A DNA stretch of 64,000 nt from assembly GCA_002067795.1 (NCBI GenBank), contig MVQI01000029.1, positions 1-64,000 on the forward strand, given 5' to 3'. The notes under the pieces were generated by a model that worked only from the letters and a program-made list of their open reading frames with translations, searched no databases and had not been told where the DNA came from. Below are positions 18,264-26,232 of the stretch, in pieces; the first letter of the stretch is position 1, and the number at the start of each line of letters is the position of its first letter. The stretch comes from Methanosaeta sp. PtaB.Bin039. GTDB taxonomy: Archaea; Halobacteriota; Methanosarcinia; Methanotrichales; Methanotrichaceae. A program made the position numbers and the translations under genes.

Positions 18264-18527
18264 TCAAGCTCGCCGCAACTCAAGCCGGGGAGCGTCCCTT
18301 CCAGCCTCGGCGGCAGATCTGGCAGCAGCCTCTTTGGCAGCGGCTTCCTGCGCCTTCTGGATCTCTGTCTTGGTCTGGGCTTCGTACTGGTCGAGCTTGT
18401 TGGCCTTGGCTTTCAGCTCGGCCTCTCTCGCCTGCCAGGCTCGCTTCTCGTCTGCAAGAAATCTGTTCACTTCATCCTGAGTGAAGGTCCTGGTCTGGTT
18501 CTGGTTGGTGGATTGGTCGTTTTCCAT
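18264..18527 (-). CDS. Truncated virus scaffold-like protein
   Basis: An 87-residue, highly charged protein with a long predicted coiled coil from about residue 15 to 75 (FTQDEVNRFLADEKRAWQAR, then repeated KA, EA and AA heptads). The N-terminal pattern TFTQDEVNRFLADE resembles the start of capsid scaffold proteins, which have FTQEEVN and are normally near 200 residues. The end (DAPRLELRRA) looks out of frame. GGGGAGT stands before the ATG. It is downstream of the tRNA-Gln and in the same direction as the other virus genes. Confidence 0.55.
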   Translation of the reverse strand: MENDQSTNQNQTRTFTQDEVNRFLADEKRAWQAREAELKAKANKLDQYEAQTKTEIQKAQEAAAKEAAARSAAEAGRDAPRLELRRA

Positions 18528-18572
18528 AGTAACTCCCCGTCAAAAAATCGAATCCGGCGACGGTTGCCGTAA

Positions 18573-18645
18573 AGGTCCTGCTGGGAGTCGAACCCAGGTC
18601 TGGGGATCCAAAGTCCCCTGTGATTGACCGCTACACTACAGGACT
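18573..18645 (-). tRNA. tRNA-Gln (anticodon TTG)
   Basis: Minus-strand cloverleaf of 73 nt: acceptor AGTCCTG/CAGGACC, D arm with GTGTAGCGGTCAATCAC, anticodon stem GGGGA/TCCCC around loop CTTTGGA, and T arm CTGGG/CCCAG around TTCGACT. CCA is not encoded. Position 1 is A and position 72 is C, so the first acceptor pair is an A-C mismatch, where archaeal tRNA-Gln normally has A1-U72; base 73 is U. It lies between two virus-type genes. Confidence 0.9.
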
Positions 18646-18741
18646 AAGCATGATGATAAGTGCCCAGCTGGGAGCTGGGGCATGACCGAAAGAGGAATTT
18701 ATGAGGATGGGCTGCAAATTGCGAAAAAGGAGGGCTGCGGC

Positions 18742-18972
18742 TTAATCTTCTGGATCGAACTGGATCCCGTGATCCCCTGGGTAGGGATCTTTATGGAGGT
18801 TCCTTCCGAAGAAGATCTCCTCGGGGATGTCTATATCAGTGAACGCCCTGCAATGAACGCCTTCCGCGTACACGTCTTTAATGAAGTTTCTGCAATGCAG
18901 GCATGGAGAGTAGCCAAATAGCTCCTCAGCGGCATCCCTGAGGTTCCGATCCTGTTCCTTGGTAGTAGCCAT
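18742..18972 (-). CDS. Small Cys-containing virus-type protein
   Basis: A 76-residue protein with CLHCRNFI, GVHCRAF, IPEEIFFG and HKDPYPGDHGIQFDPED. This Cys-x2-Cys ... Cys-x-AF ... PEEI ... PYPGDxGIxF layout is one seen in short proteins encoded after minor head genes in tailed phages and their remnants. The three or four Cys residues may bind a metal. ATG at 18972 has GGAGAG upstream. The frame is intact. It is 96 nt upstream of the tRNA-Gln. Confidence 0.6.
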   Translation of the reverse strand: MATTKEQDRNLRDAAEELFGYSPCLHCRNFIKDVYAEGVHCRAFTDIDIPEEIFFGRNLHKDPYPGDHGIQFDPED

Positions 18973-19064
18973 TTATCTCTCCATGTAATAAAGATCAGGC
19001 CTTCCGAATCTCGAATAATTCCAGCCATCCGGAGCGTATCTTTCATCCCACTTATCTGTCTTAA

Positions 19065-20156
19065 TTACTTAAAACCATTACGCTTATAGAGATTTACCAA
19101 GTCCTCTCCTAGACAATCTAGCCGCTTGGCACCATTCGCCACGGCATCCTTGACCAACGAATCTCCCAAGTGCGCACCGGGCAGCGAGAAGACAGAAATC
19201 AATTCATTGCCCTTCAGACCATATCCACCGGTCCCGCTTTCGTGCATCCGGAGCCTGACGTTAGCAGCTTTGTAATCTTCGGCGGTATAAGGACTAAGAA
19301 AGGACCAGAGATCTGCGGGTAGCTTATCCCTGTTCCGGATGAACTCTTCCGGCTCGGCATCGCGTATCTTCTGGCTTACTGCTTTGGCGATCTCGCCCTC
19401 AAACGTCATCGCTGTAGCGATATTGTGCGTGCAGTTCGGGTGCATAAAGCCCTCGGCCCTGGCGTCGTCAAGCGTCGGGTAGCCCTGAGTCTTTCCAGTG
19501 AGGCTCACCGTCCGACCGACCCAGGCTTTGCACACCTCGCAGGTGTTTGACCCTACGCCGCCTATGATCACCGCTAGGTCGTGGCCGTGCTCCAGGAGCC
19601 GGTTCGCTGTCCCCTGGATCATCACTTCCCGGGTGGTGGTTCGGGCGACCATCTCGGTGTACCGTCTCAGATCCCAGTCCCGGCCGGCAGCGTCCTTGAA
19701 TCCAGTGACGCCCTTCTCGGCCAGCTTCTCCCGGTAGGCTTTTGCCACCTGTTTCCAGGTCTGGAATCCGACGATGTCGCCCCGGATGGTTTCAAGCGCA
19801 ACGATCGCAGGACATGCGCCCCTTTGTGGATGTCCAACCGGCACCATCCCAGAATGCCGATCTCGAAGGCAATCTACTGCAAGCCATCCCGGGCCAGGAG
19901 CTACGGGCTTTCTGCAGCCTTCATCTCCCAGCACGCTTCCTGGAGTGCCACTGAGATGCCCAACGCAGTCTGGCACCATGGCATAGGCCAAGGCGTACAA
20001 TGTCTGTGGATCCTGGCGGTCGATGTGGCAGGATAGTCGCAGGTACAGTGCCAGAAGGCCGTCGCCCTCCCGGCCCCAGTATGACTCCGATGTTCTTGAG
20101 GGCGGCCCGATCTTAGGAACCGGAAGCCAGAGACTGCATGATGCGCTTTTTTGCAC
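19065..20156 (-). pseudogene. Minor head (Mu F/SPP1 gp7-like) protein, 5' part frameshifted
   Basis: The last 240 residues are convincing: WKQVAKAYREKL, a long helical core with RYTEMVARTTTREVMIQGT, a Cys pair in GSNTCEVCKAWVGRTVSL, and the family signature GFMHPNCTHNIA. A C-terminal extension (GDSLVKDAVANGAKRLDC to LYKRNGFK) resembles a domain found at the end of polyvalent virus proteins. The first 120 residues do not look like a protein of this family, whereas another frame at 19901-20215 reads TALGISVALQEACWEMKAAE, as expected of the head protein. This indicates at least one frameshift near 19930-20000. Function in a virion: head assembly and DNA packaging. Confidence 0.65.
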
Positions 20157-20298
20157 GCTGGAGACGTTTTAAAATATATCAACAAGCACAGAAAATGGTC
20201 GCCATGAAGAATCATCTAATATTTTTGACCGCAAAATACTTATTAAGTTATGTATAATAACCTAACGGATACGAATCAGTGGTGAAGGGGTGCTCTTG

Positions 20299-20724
20299 AT
20301 GGACAGCGTAATGATCGCATTGATTCCGGTCATCGTGGCCTGTGTTGCCATTCAGCAGCTTTTGGAGGTCGCAGACCCGGTGATCAGCCGGATAGTTGGG
20401 GAGAAGGACAAGAAGCTGGCCCTGGGACTGCTCTCCATGCTGGCCGGCCTGGTGCTGGCCTTCGTTGGCGGCCTTCGAATACTGCGGCCAATATGGTCGG
20501 CCAACGGCCTCGACATACCCATGGGGGCGGCGGACAGCGGCGATGCCCTTGTCACAGCCCTCATCGTCAGCGCAGGGACGGAAGGGTTCAACTCGGTCTT
20601 GAAGTTCCTTGGCTATGCGAAGGAGAGCAAGAAGAGCGATGCTGCCGCGCTTTCGGCCTGGGTCAGCCGTGATCCTGAGGCAAAGGACGTGCTCTCCCGA
20701 ATGGACCGCAGAAAGTCCAGCTGA
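20299..20724 (+). CDS. Small membrane protein, possibly virus-linked
   Basis: A 141-residue protein of unknown function with three predicted TM segments (about 3-22, 43-65, 88-105) and a charged C-terminus (KESKKSDAAALSAWVSRDPEAK). The stretch SGDALVTALIVSAGTEGFNSVLKFLGYAKE is the most distinctive part. ATG at 20299 is favoured because GGGGTG lies 6 nt upstream; a GTG three codons earlier is also open. A TATA-like region lies at 20230-20265. It is divergent from the virus remnant, and similar proteins near phage genes suggest holin-like or membrane roles, but this is not established. Confidence 0.6.
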   Translation: MDSVMIALIPVIVACVAIQQLLEVADPVISRIVGEKDKKLALGLLSMLAGLVLAFVGGLRILRPIWSANGLDIPMGAADSGDALVTALIVSAGTEGFNSVLKFLGYAKESKKSDAAALSAWVSRDPEAKDVLSRMDRRKSS

Positions 20725-20806
20725 CGCTGGATCGTATCCCTTCGTACAGAAACGAGGGGATTTGCGATTCCAACAGTCCGATGCCTGACCGAAAAAGTGT
20801 GGCAGA

Positions 20807-21676
20807 TCAGCTGTTGCTGACCATTGTGCCGATGCCAGCGTCGGTGAGCAGCTCGAGGATTATTGCATGCGGTATGCGGCCGTCGATTATGTGGGCCTTC
20901 TCAACTCCACCCTCAACAGCTTTTACGCAGGCTTCCACTTTTGGGATCATGCCGCCCTTTATCACCCCTTCAGCCACCAGCCTTCTGAAATCCTGCGCAG
21001 GGAATCGGGTGATAACTGTGCTGGGGTCCTTCGCATCCCTCATCACGCCTTCCACATCGGTAATGGAGATCAATTTCTTGGCCCGAAGGGCATTGGCTAT
21101 AGCACCGGCAGCGGTGTCAGCATTCACGTTGAAGCTATGGCCCTCGGAATCGACTGCGATTGGAGATATGACCGGTATGTAACCCTTACCGGCAGTTATC
21201 ATCAGGATCTCCGGATTGATCCTGTCAACCTCTCCTACAAACCCCAGGTCAACGATTTCTCCACCTACCTGAACAGGGGCCTTCTTCCTGGCCATGATGA
21301 GCTGGCCGTCCTTTCCGGAGAGGCCGACGCCCTTGCCTCCGTACTTGCCGATCAGGGATACCATCTCGGCATTGACCTTGCCAACCAGCACCATACGTGC
21401 TATCTCGAGGGTCTCCTGGTCGGTGATCCGCAGCCCTCCAATGAACTCTGCCTTTTTGCCGAACCTTTCCATGGCCTCGTTGATCTCCGGGCCGCCGCCA
21501 TGCACGACCACCGGATGAATCCCTATGTAGCGCAGCAGGATCATATCCTGGATGAAGTCCTCCAAAATCTCCCTATTGGACATGATGGAGCCGCCAATCT
21601 TGAAGACCATGATGGAGTCGTGAAACTCCCTGATATAAGGAAGGGCCTCGATCAGCACCTGTTCTCTCTTTATCAT
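20807..21676 (-). CDS. argB: Acetylglutamate kinase
   Basis: Second step of arginine biosynthesis: ATP plus N-acetylglutamate gives N-acetylglutamyl-5-phosphate, in the cytoplasm. It is 289 residues from ATG 21676, preceded by GAGGGTGAC; the longer frame adds 11 residues. Motifs: VFKIGGSIMSN (phosphate loop Lys), VVVHGGGPEINEAMERFG, FNVNADTAAGAIANALRAKK, and KGGMIPKVEACVKAVEGGVEKAHIIDGR (C-terminal active site and arginine-sensitive region). It is not linked to other arg genes here. Confidence 0.96.
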   Translation of the reverse strand: MIKREQVLIEALPYIREFHDSIMVFKIGGSIMSNREILEDFIQDMILLRYIGIHPVVVHGGGPEINEAMERFGKKAEFIGGLRITDQETLEIARMVLVGKVNAEMVSLIGKYGGKGVGLSGKDGQLIMARKKAPVQVGGEIVDLGFVGEVDRINPEILMITAGKGYIPVISPIAVDSEGHSFNVNADTAAGAIANALRAKKLISITDVEGVMRDAKDPSTVITRFPAQDFRRLVAEGVIKGGMIPKVEACVKAVEGGVEKAHIIDGRIPHAIILELLTDAGIGTMVSNS

Positions 21677-22092
21677 CCCAGTCACCCTCAAATTCGCTCT
21701 TTCAACCACTGCACCATTGTCGCTCTCTTATGTCTTTCCCTCCGCGTGCCCAATCCGTGTCAATAAGCACCATTTCTGATGCCGGCCAGAGGAAAGGGGG
21801 TGAGCATGAGAAGATCACGCTCGTCCGCCCCTACAGCGAAGGGTCCGGAAGATATTGCATGTGACCAAGCAGCAGGGTGGGGTCAAAGGAGCAAGCTGTA
21901 TCGCCACAGAGCCAAAGACATTTGACCAATTGCAAAGCGGCATGACGGGCCACATTTTTCAAGATCGGGGATATACGAAGAAGCCCAAAGAAAGCAGGTG
22001 ATTTTGGCCTTTTAGAAAAAGAGAATGGATGGGGGATACACCCCTCATCTTGCAGTCAGGACGCACTGCCCTGAACAATTCTTCCAGGCCTT
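21677..22092. other. Intergenic region between argB and pycB
   Basis: I see no gene or RNA in these 416 nt. Only short frames are present on either strand. Confidence 0.5.
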
Positions 22093-23802
22093 TTAGCTGA
22101 TGGACATCAGTACGTCGCCTGGTGACACCGTTGTCCCGGGCTCAATGAAGATCTCCTGCACAACCCCGGACTTGTTGGCATAGATCTGGTTCTCCATCTT
22201 CATCGCCTCGAGGATCGCCACTGTGTCGCCCTTGTTCACAGTATCCCCCTTCCTGACCTTATAGCGGATCACGACACCCTGCATGGGAACGGTGACGCCG
22301 TCTCGAGGAGCTTTCGGCTGAGCCTCCTGAATTGTTACGCCTGCTGGGGCCACCTTGACCAGGAAGGACTCCCCTTCGACCTCCACATTGAAGGCCAGCG
22401 GACCGCCGTGATGATCGTGGTGGGACGGGGCGCCGGGCTGCTTCTTCTTGACGAGGGGCTCCTCCTCGGCCTGGCCCTTCAGGAACTTGAGCGCAACCTG
22501 GGGGTAAAGTGCGTAGGTAAGGTAGTCCTCTTCCTTCTTGGCCAGGTTGAGCCCATCCACCTCTCGGACCGCGGCAGCGTACTCAGGTGGCAGCAGATCG
22601 GCTGGGCGGACGGTGATGGGCTCCTCGTCCTCCAGGATCTTGACACGCACCTTGGGATCTATCTCGGCAGGGGAGCGGCCGTAGAGGCCTTTGACGTAGT
22701 CGCGGACCTCTTTTGGCACCATCTTGTAGCGCTCTCCGGTGATGACGTTTAGGACCGCCTGAGTCCCCACAATCTGGCTTGTGGGAGTTACCAATGGCGG
22801 ATATCCCAGGTCCTTCCTTACCCTGGGGATCTCTGCTAAAACCTCTTCGTACTTATCAAGGGCGTTCTGCTCGATGAGCTGGGAGACCAGGTTTGAGAGC
22901 ATTCCTCCAGGAACCTGATACACAAGCACGTTGGTATCCAGCTTGGCGGAGATGGGATTGAATACCGGGGAGTATACCTCCATGAGCTTCTCGAAATAGC
23001 GTTTGATCTCGGTAAGAAGACCGATATCAAGTCCGGTATCGAAGCCGGTTCCCGAGAGGGCCGCGACCATGCTCTCAGTTGGGGGCTGGGAGGTGCCTCC
23101 GGATAGTGGGGATATGGCGGTATCCAGTATGTCAGCCCCGGCCTGGGCAGCGAACAGATAGCTCATGGGAGCCAGTCCAGCGGTACAGTGCGAATGCAGG
23201 CAGAGGGGCAGGCCGACCTGCTTCTTGATTGCCCGGACAAGCTGCTCGGCATCATGAGGGTTGATCAGGCCGGCCATGTCCTTTATGCATATGGAGTCGC
23301 ACTCCAGCTCCGATAGCTTTACCACGAAATCGGTGAACTGCTCGATCGTATGAACCGGGCTGATCGTGTAGGATACGGCCACCTGAACATGGGCTCCGGT
23401 CTTCTTTGCGGCGGATATTGATTTTTCCATGTTGCGGATATCGTTTACCGCATCGAAGATCCGGAATATATCCACGCCGTTTTTCGCGGCCTTCTCCACG
23501 AATCTCTCCACCACATCATCGGCGTAATGGCGATAGCCTACCAGGTTCTGTCCTCGCAAGAGCATCTGCATGGGCGTATTTGGCATGGCCTGTTTGAGGG
23601 CTCGAAGCCTCTCCCAAGGATCCTCGTTGAGGTATCGAATGCAAGAGTCGAATGTTGCCCCACCCCAGACCTCCATGGAGAAATAACCCACCTGGTCCAA
23701 GAGCTCTGCGATGGGCAACATGTCCCTAGTCCTCATTCTGGTCGCCAGAAGCGATTGATGAGCATCTCTGAAAACCGTCTCGGTAAGCTTTACCCTGCCC
23801 AT
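22093..23802 (-). CDS. pycB: Pyruvate carboxylase subunit B (biotin-carrier/carboxyltransferase)
   Basis: A 569-residue protein that transfers CO2 from carboxybiotin to pyruvate, giving oxaloacetate. Residues 1-260 are the HMGL-like carboxyltransferase barrel (ETVFRDAHQSLLATRMRTRDM, SMEVWGGATFDSCIRYLNEDPWERLR with the metal-binding Asp and His region SHCTAGLAP). A PYC/OAD domain runs to about 460. The C-terminal 75 residues are a biotinyl domain with EAMKMEN, where the Lys is biotinylated. Archaeal methanogens make this as a two-gene enzyme; the biotin carboxylase pycA is not in the window. It feeds the oxaloacetate/2-oxoglutarate branch used in biosynthesis. Confidence 0.95.
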   Translation of the reverse strand: MGRVKLTETVFRDAHQSLLATRMRTRDMLPIAELLDQVGYFSMEVWGGATFDSCIRYLNEDPWERLRALKQAMPNTPMQMLLRGQNLVGYRHYADDVVERFVEKAAKNGVDIFRIFDAVNDIRNMEKSISAAKKTGAHVQVAVSYTISPVHTIEQFTDFVVKLSELECDSICIKDMAGLINPHDAEQLVRAIKKQVGLPLCLHSHCTAGLAPMSYLFAAQAGADILDTAISPLSGGTSQPPTESMVAALSGTGFDTGLDIGLLTEIKRYFEKLMEVYSPVFNPISAKLDTNVLVYQVPGGMLSNLVSQLIEQNALDKYEEVLAEIPRVRKDLGYPPLVTPTSQIVGTQAVLNVITGERYKMVPKEVRDYVKGLYGRSPAEIDPKVRVKILEDEEPITVRPADLLPPEYAAAVREVDGLNLAKKEEDYLTYALYPQVALKFLKGQAEEEPLVKKKQPGAPSHHDHHGGPLAFNVEVEGESFLVKVAPAGVTIQEAQPKAPRDGVTVPMQGVVIRYKVRKGDTVNKGDTVAILEAMKMENQIYANKSGVVQEIFIEPGTTVSPGDVLMSIS

Positions 23803-24572
23803 ATAGATCCTCCGTAGGTTGACACTTATCCCTTAAAGCTCCTTCGATTCGCGCCCGGCTGACGATGCCGGTTGATCTGAATTCCTGAGTCTTATGGCGG
23901 ATTTTATTGGAGCAGACACCTGGCAGGGGATTTCCGGGTCTCTTAAGGCAGGCGGATCACCCAGCCAATGCCGCCCTGCGACCTCAAAGTGGCGGTCGAT
24001 CCGGGTCGGTCCCCCGAAACGATGAGATCTCATTGGGCGTGTTTTTTCGCCTTTTTTAGAGAGCCGAAATCCTCGCAGGAGTTGCCGGTTTCTTTGTAGA
24101 CGTCTCAGCGTGAATTCGACCTGGCAGCCGGTTCCCTCACCAAATCATGGTATCTTATTTAAATCTGGTGGAGAAATGGGGTACAGCCCAGACGGAGGAG
24201 AAGACCGAGTCGAGTTACAGCATCTCGTTTTTCCATGCCAGCAGAAGGCTTAAGCAGTTTCTTCAGCCCAAATCGACCTTGATCACACATGGCAGGGCAG
24301 CTTTTAAGCCCCACGGCACCTACAGCCGGCTGAAGAAGCCTCGATGATGCCGAAAACAGGGTACACACATTCGCTTTGCCAGAGCCTCTTAAAGTCTTGG
24401 CTGGCAGCATACCGGAACCAACTGCTTGCGAGACGGGATCTGAAGGCATTAACTTGATAAGTGTCAAAGGCCCCAACCGTGGCATGACGATTTGGATTGT
24501 CATGATCTTTCCCCTAATCCAAACCGCCTGAGGTCCCGATGCAATGAGGCTTGCATAATCATCCGGAATTCA

Positions 24573-24602
24573 GATATCATCGATCTCGATATCATCGATC
24601 TC
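24573..24602. repeat. 15-bp tandem duplication
   Basis: GATATCATCGATCTC occurs twice with no spacer and no mismatch. Each copy contains the palindromes GATATC and ATCGAT. It may be an operator or a slippage product. Confidence 0.7.
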
Positions 24603-24861
24603 ACGTATAGGAGCGCAGACTCTCTTTGACTTGTCTGCCAGGTTCTGGCCGCAATGTCTGTGATGATACATTTGAATGCCTTTTGTTCTGATGAATGCAT
24701 CTTTGCCTGGTAAAGTAGTCTGATGCCCGTATCTGGCGCGCCCAAATCCGACAAGAGAATAGCTTAAATTCGCTTCTGGTTTTAGCGACATAGATTACAG
24801 ATTGAATTTTTACCATATGAAAGTGCTCTGTAGATGCTTATGTGTACAGTAGTGTTTGCCT

Positions 24862-24878
24862 CAATTGTCTATTAATAA
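24862..24878 (+). promoter_or_regulatory. Promoter element of the first DUF1699 gene
   Basis: CAATTGTCTATTAATAA, containing the TATA-like TATTAATAA, ends 31 nt before the ATG. The identical 17 bp precede the second copy at 25621, while the surrounding DNA has diverged, so it has been kept by selection or recent duplication. Confidence 0.65.
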
Positions 24879-24909
24879 GATGTTGGAGTGCTGAGTATTG
24901 TGAGTGTTC

Positions 24910-25317
24910 ATGAGACTTAGAGTAGTCAGCTCCAAGAGCGAGATCCCTCAGCTCAGTCCGAACGAGAAGATGGTACACCTGGCCTTCCGCGCCTCGAACG
25001 TCGATTTCCTGAACCTGATGCAGAAGTGTCCCAGGCTGCGGGTGATACAGGTTCCGCCCTCCTACCGCAAGACCATGTCAGACGCCATCCAGGTATTCCT
25101 GGAGATGCAGGGCATCGAACTCCTGGAGGGGGACGTCTGGGGCCACCGCAAAGACCTTGACGAGTACTTCACAGTCACCGACAGCACCATGGAAGAGATA
25201 AAGTCCATGATCAACAAGGGTGTCAGCTTCGACGAGATGTCTGAGCAGATCCAGAAGAAGGCCCGCATAGGACCGGACCTGATAAAATATATAGCCCGGA
25301 CAAAGATCACCGCCTGA
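24910..25317 (+). CDS. DUF1699 family protein, copy 1
   Basis: A 135-residue soluble protein from ATG 24910 (GTG at 24904 is also in frame). DUF1699 is a family known from methanogens and has no assigned function. Conserved features are LRVVSSKSEI, LAFRASNVDFLNLMQKCPRL, VPPSYRKTMSDA and GIELLEGDVWGHRKDLDEYF. The C-terminal tail (about 90-135) is helical and charged with KARIGPDLIKYIAR. It is followed 345 nt later by a close paralogue with the same promoter element. Confidence 0.9.
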   Translation: MRLRVVSSKSEIPQLSPNEKMVHLAFRASNVDFLNLMQKCPRLRVIQVPPSYRKTMSDAIQVFLEMQGIELLEGDVWGHRKDLDEYFTVTDSTMEEIKSMINKGVSFDEMSEQIQKKARIGPDLIKYIARTKITA

Positions 25318-25669
25318 TCTATGATGATCAGGCCCCCCATATTTTCTTCTCGCCCAAGTCGTCGTCTATTTGAAAAGGCCGTCTCTTCCACAACCTGCCT
25401 GTGCCCATAACATGCCGATCTTGACTTTACTGTTCGGTCACGAAGGGCCAAAAGTCCAAGTAAGCGTCTTTTCCGCATCTGTAGATCGAGATTCGAGATG
25501 TTGTCTCAGCAGATTCGTGGCTTACTTATTGCATATATCTCGTCGCTTATCAAGGCATTAATTAATATAATTTCGATGATAATTGGACGAACATACTGTT
25601 TTATACGGATGTGTTCACCGCAATTGTCTATTAATAACATGCGATAGTGGTAGATGACGGGGAGTGTTT
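25318..25669 (+). other. Spacer between DUF1699 copies
   Basis: There is no gene. The right end has AT-rich sequence (TTAATATAATTT, 25561-25572) and the second copy of the promoter element at 25621. Confidence 0.5.
25621..25637 (+). promoter_or_regulatory. Promoter element of the second DUF1699 gene
   Basis: An exact 17-bp copy of the element at 24862-24878 (CAATTGTCTATTAATAA). It ends 32 nt before the ATG at 25670. Between it and the start is GGGGAGTG, a Shine-Dalgarno-like site that copy 1 has in a weaker form. Confidence 0.65.
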
Positions 25670-26077
25670 ATGAGACTTAGAGTAGTCAGCTCCAAGAGCG
25701 AGATAAACCAGTTGAGCCCAAATGAGAAGATGATCCATCTGGCCTTCCGAGCCTCAAACGTCGATTTCCTGAACCTTATGCAGAAGTGCCCACGCCTCCG
25801 CATGATCCAGGTCCCTCCATCCTACCGCAAGACCATGTCAAACGCCATCTCGGTCTTCCTGGAGATGCAGGGCATCGAACTCCTGGAGGGGGATGTCTGG
25901 GGCCATCGAAAGGATCTGGACGAGTACTTCACAGTAGCCGACAGCACCATGGAAGAGATAAAGTCCATGATCAGCAAGGGCGTCAGCTTCGACGAGATGT
26001 CTGAAGAGATCCAGAAGAAGGCCCGCATAGGACCGGATCTGATAAGATATATCGCCAAGTCTAAGATAACCGCTTAG
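25670..26077 (+). CDS. DUF1699 family protein, copy 2
   Basis: A 135-residue paralogue of the gene at 24910. Most differences are single changes, such as IPQLSPNEKMVH to INQLSPNEKMIH, RVIQV to RMIQV and SDAIQVF to SNAISVF. The many silent differences in the coding DNA show the duplication is not very recent although the proteins stay close. Both promoters carry the same 17-bp element. The function is unknown; the pair may form a heterodimer or be expressed at different levels. Confidence 0.9.
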   Translation: MRLRVVSSKSEINQLSPNEKMIHLAFRASNVDFLNLMQKCPRLRMIQVPPSYRKTMSNAISVFLEMQGIELLEGDVWGHRKDLDEYFTVADSTMEEIKSMISKGVSFDEMSEEIQKKARIGPDLIRYIAKSKITA

Positions 26078-26232
26078 ACCGACATCTCAGATCAGCTCCC
26101 CGAGGGAGACGACGCGGCCGACATTCCAGATCAGGCGAAAGGTCATCGTTCTTCGCATTTTGGATTTGGCAGCATCGCCTCCATTCACCGATCCAAAAAT
26201 TCATCTGTCTTCCCAGCATCCAGCCAGAACTG

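Larger units (their letters stand above)
18264..20156 (-). mobile_element. Remnant of a head-tail virus structural module
   Basis: On the minus strand the order is decayed minor head/morphogenesis protein, short Cys-containing virion protein, tRNA-Gln, start of a scaffold-like protein. This is the gene order of the capsid module of tailed viruses. Terminase, portal, major capsid, tail and integrase genes are absent, so it is a fragment. It may extend right to the small membrane protein gene at 20299. No flanking direct repeat was found. Confidence 0.65.
23803..24909. other. 1.1-kb stretch without a recognisable gene
   Basis: No frame here has a family signature or a ribosome site. There is a TATA-like TTATTTAAAT at 24153-24162 and the 15-bp tandem duplication at 24573-24602. 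The right end holds the promoter of the first DUF1699 gene. Confidence 0.5.
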
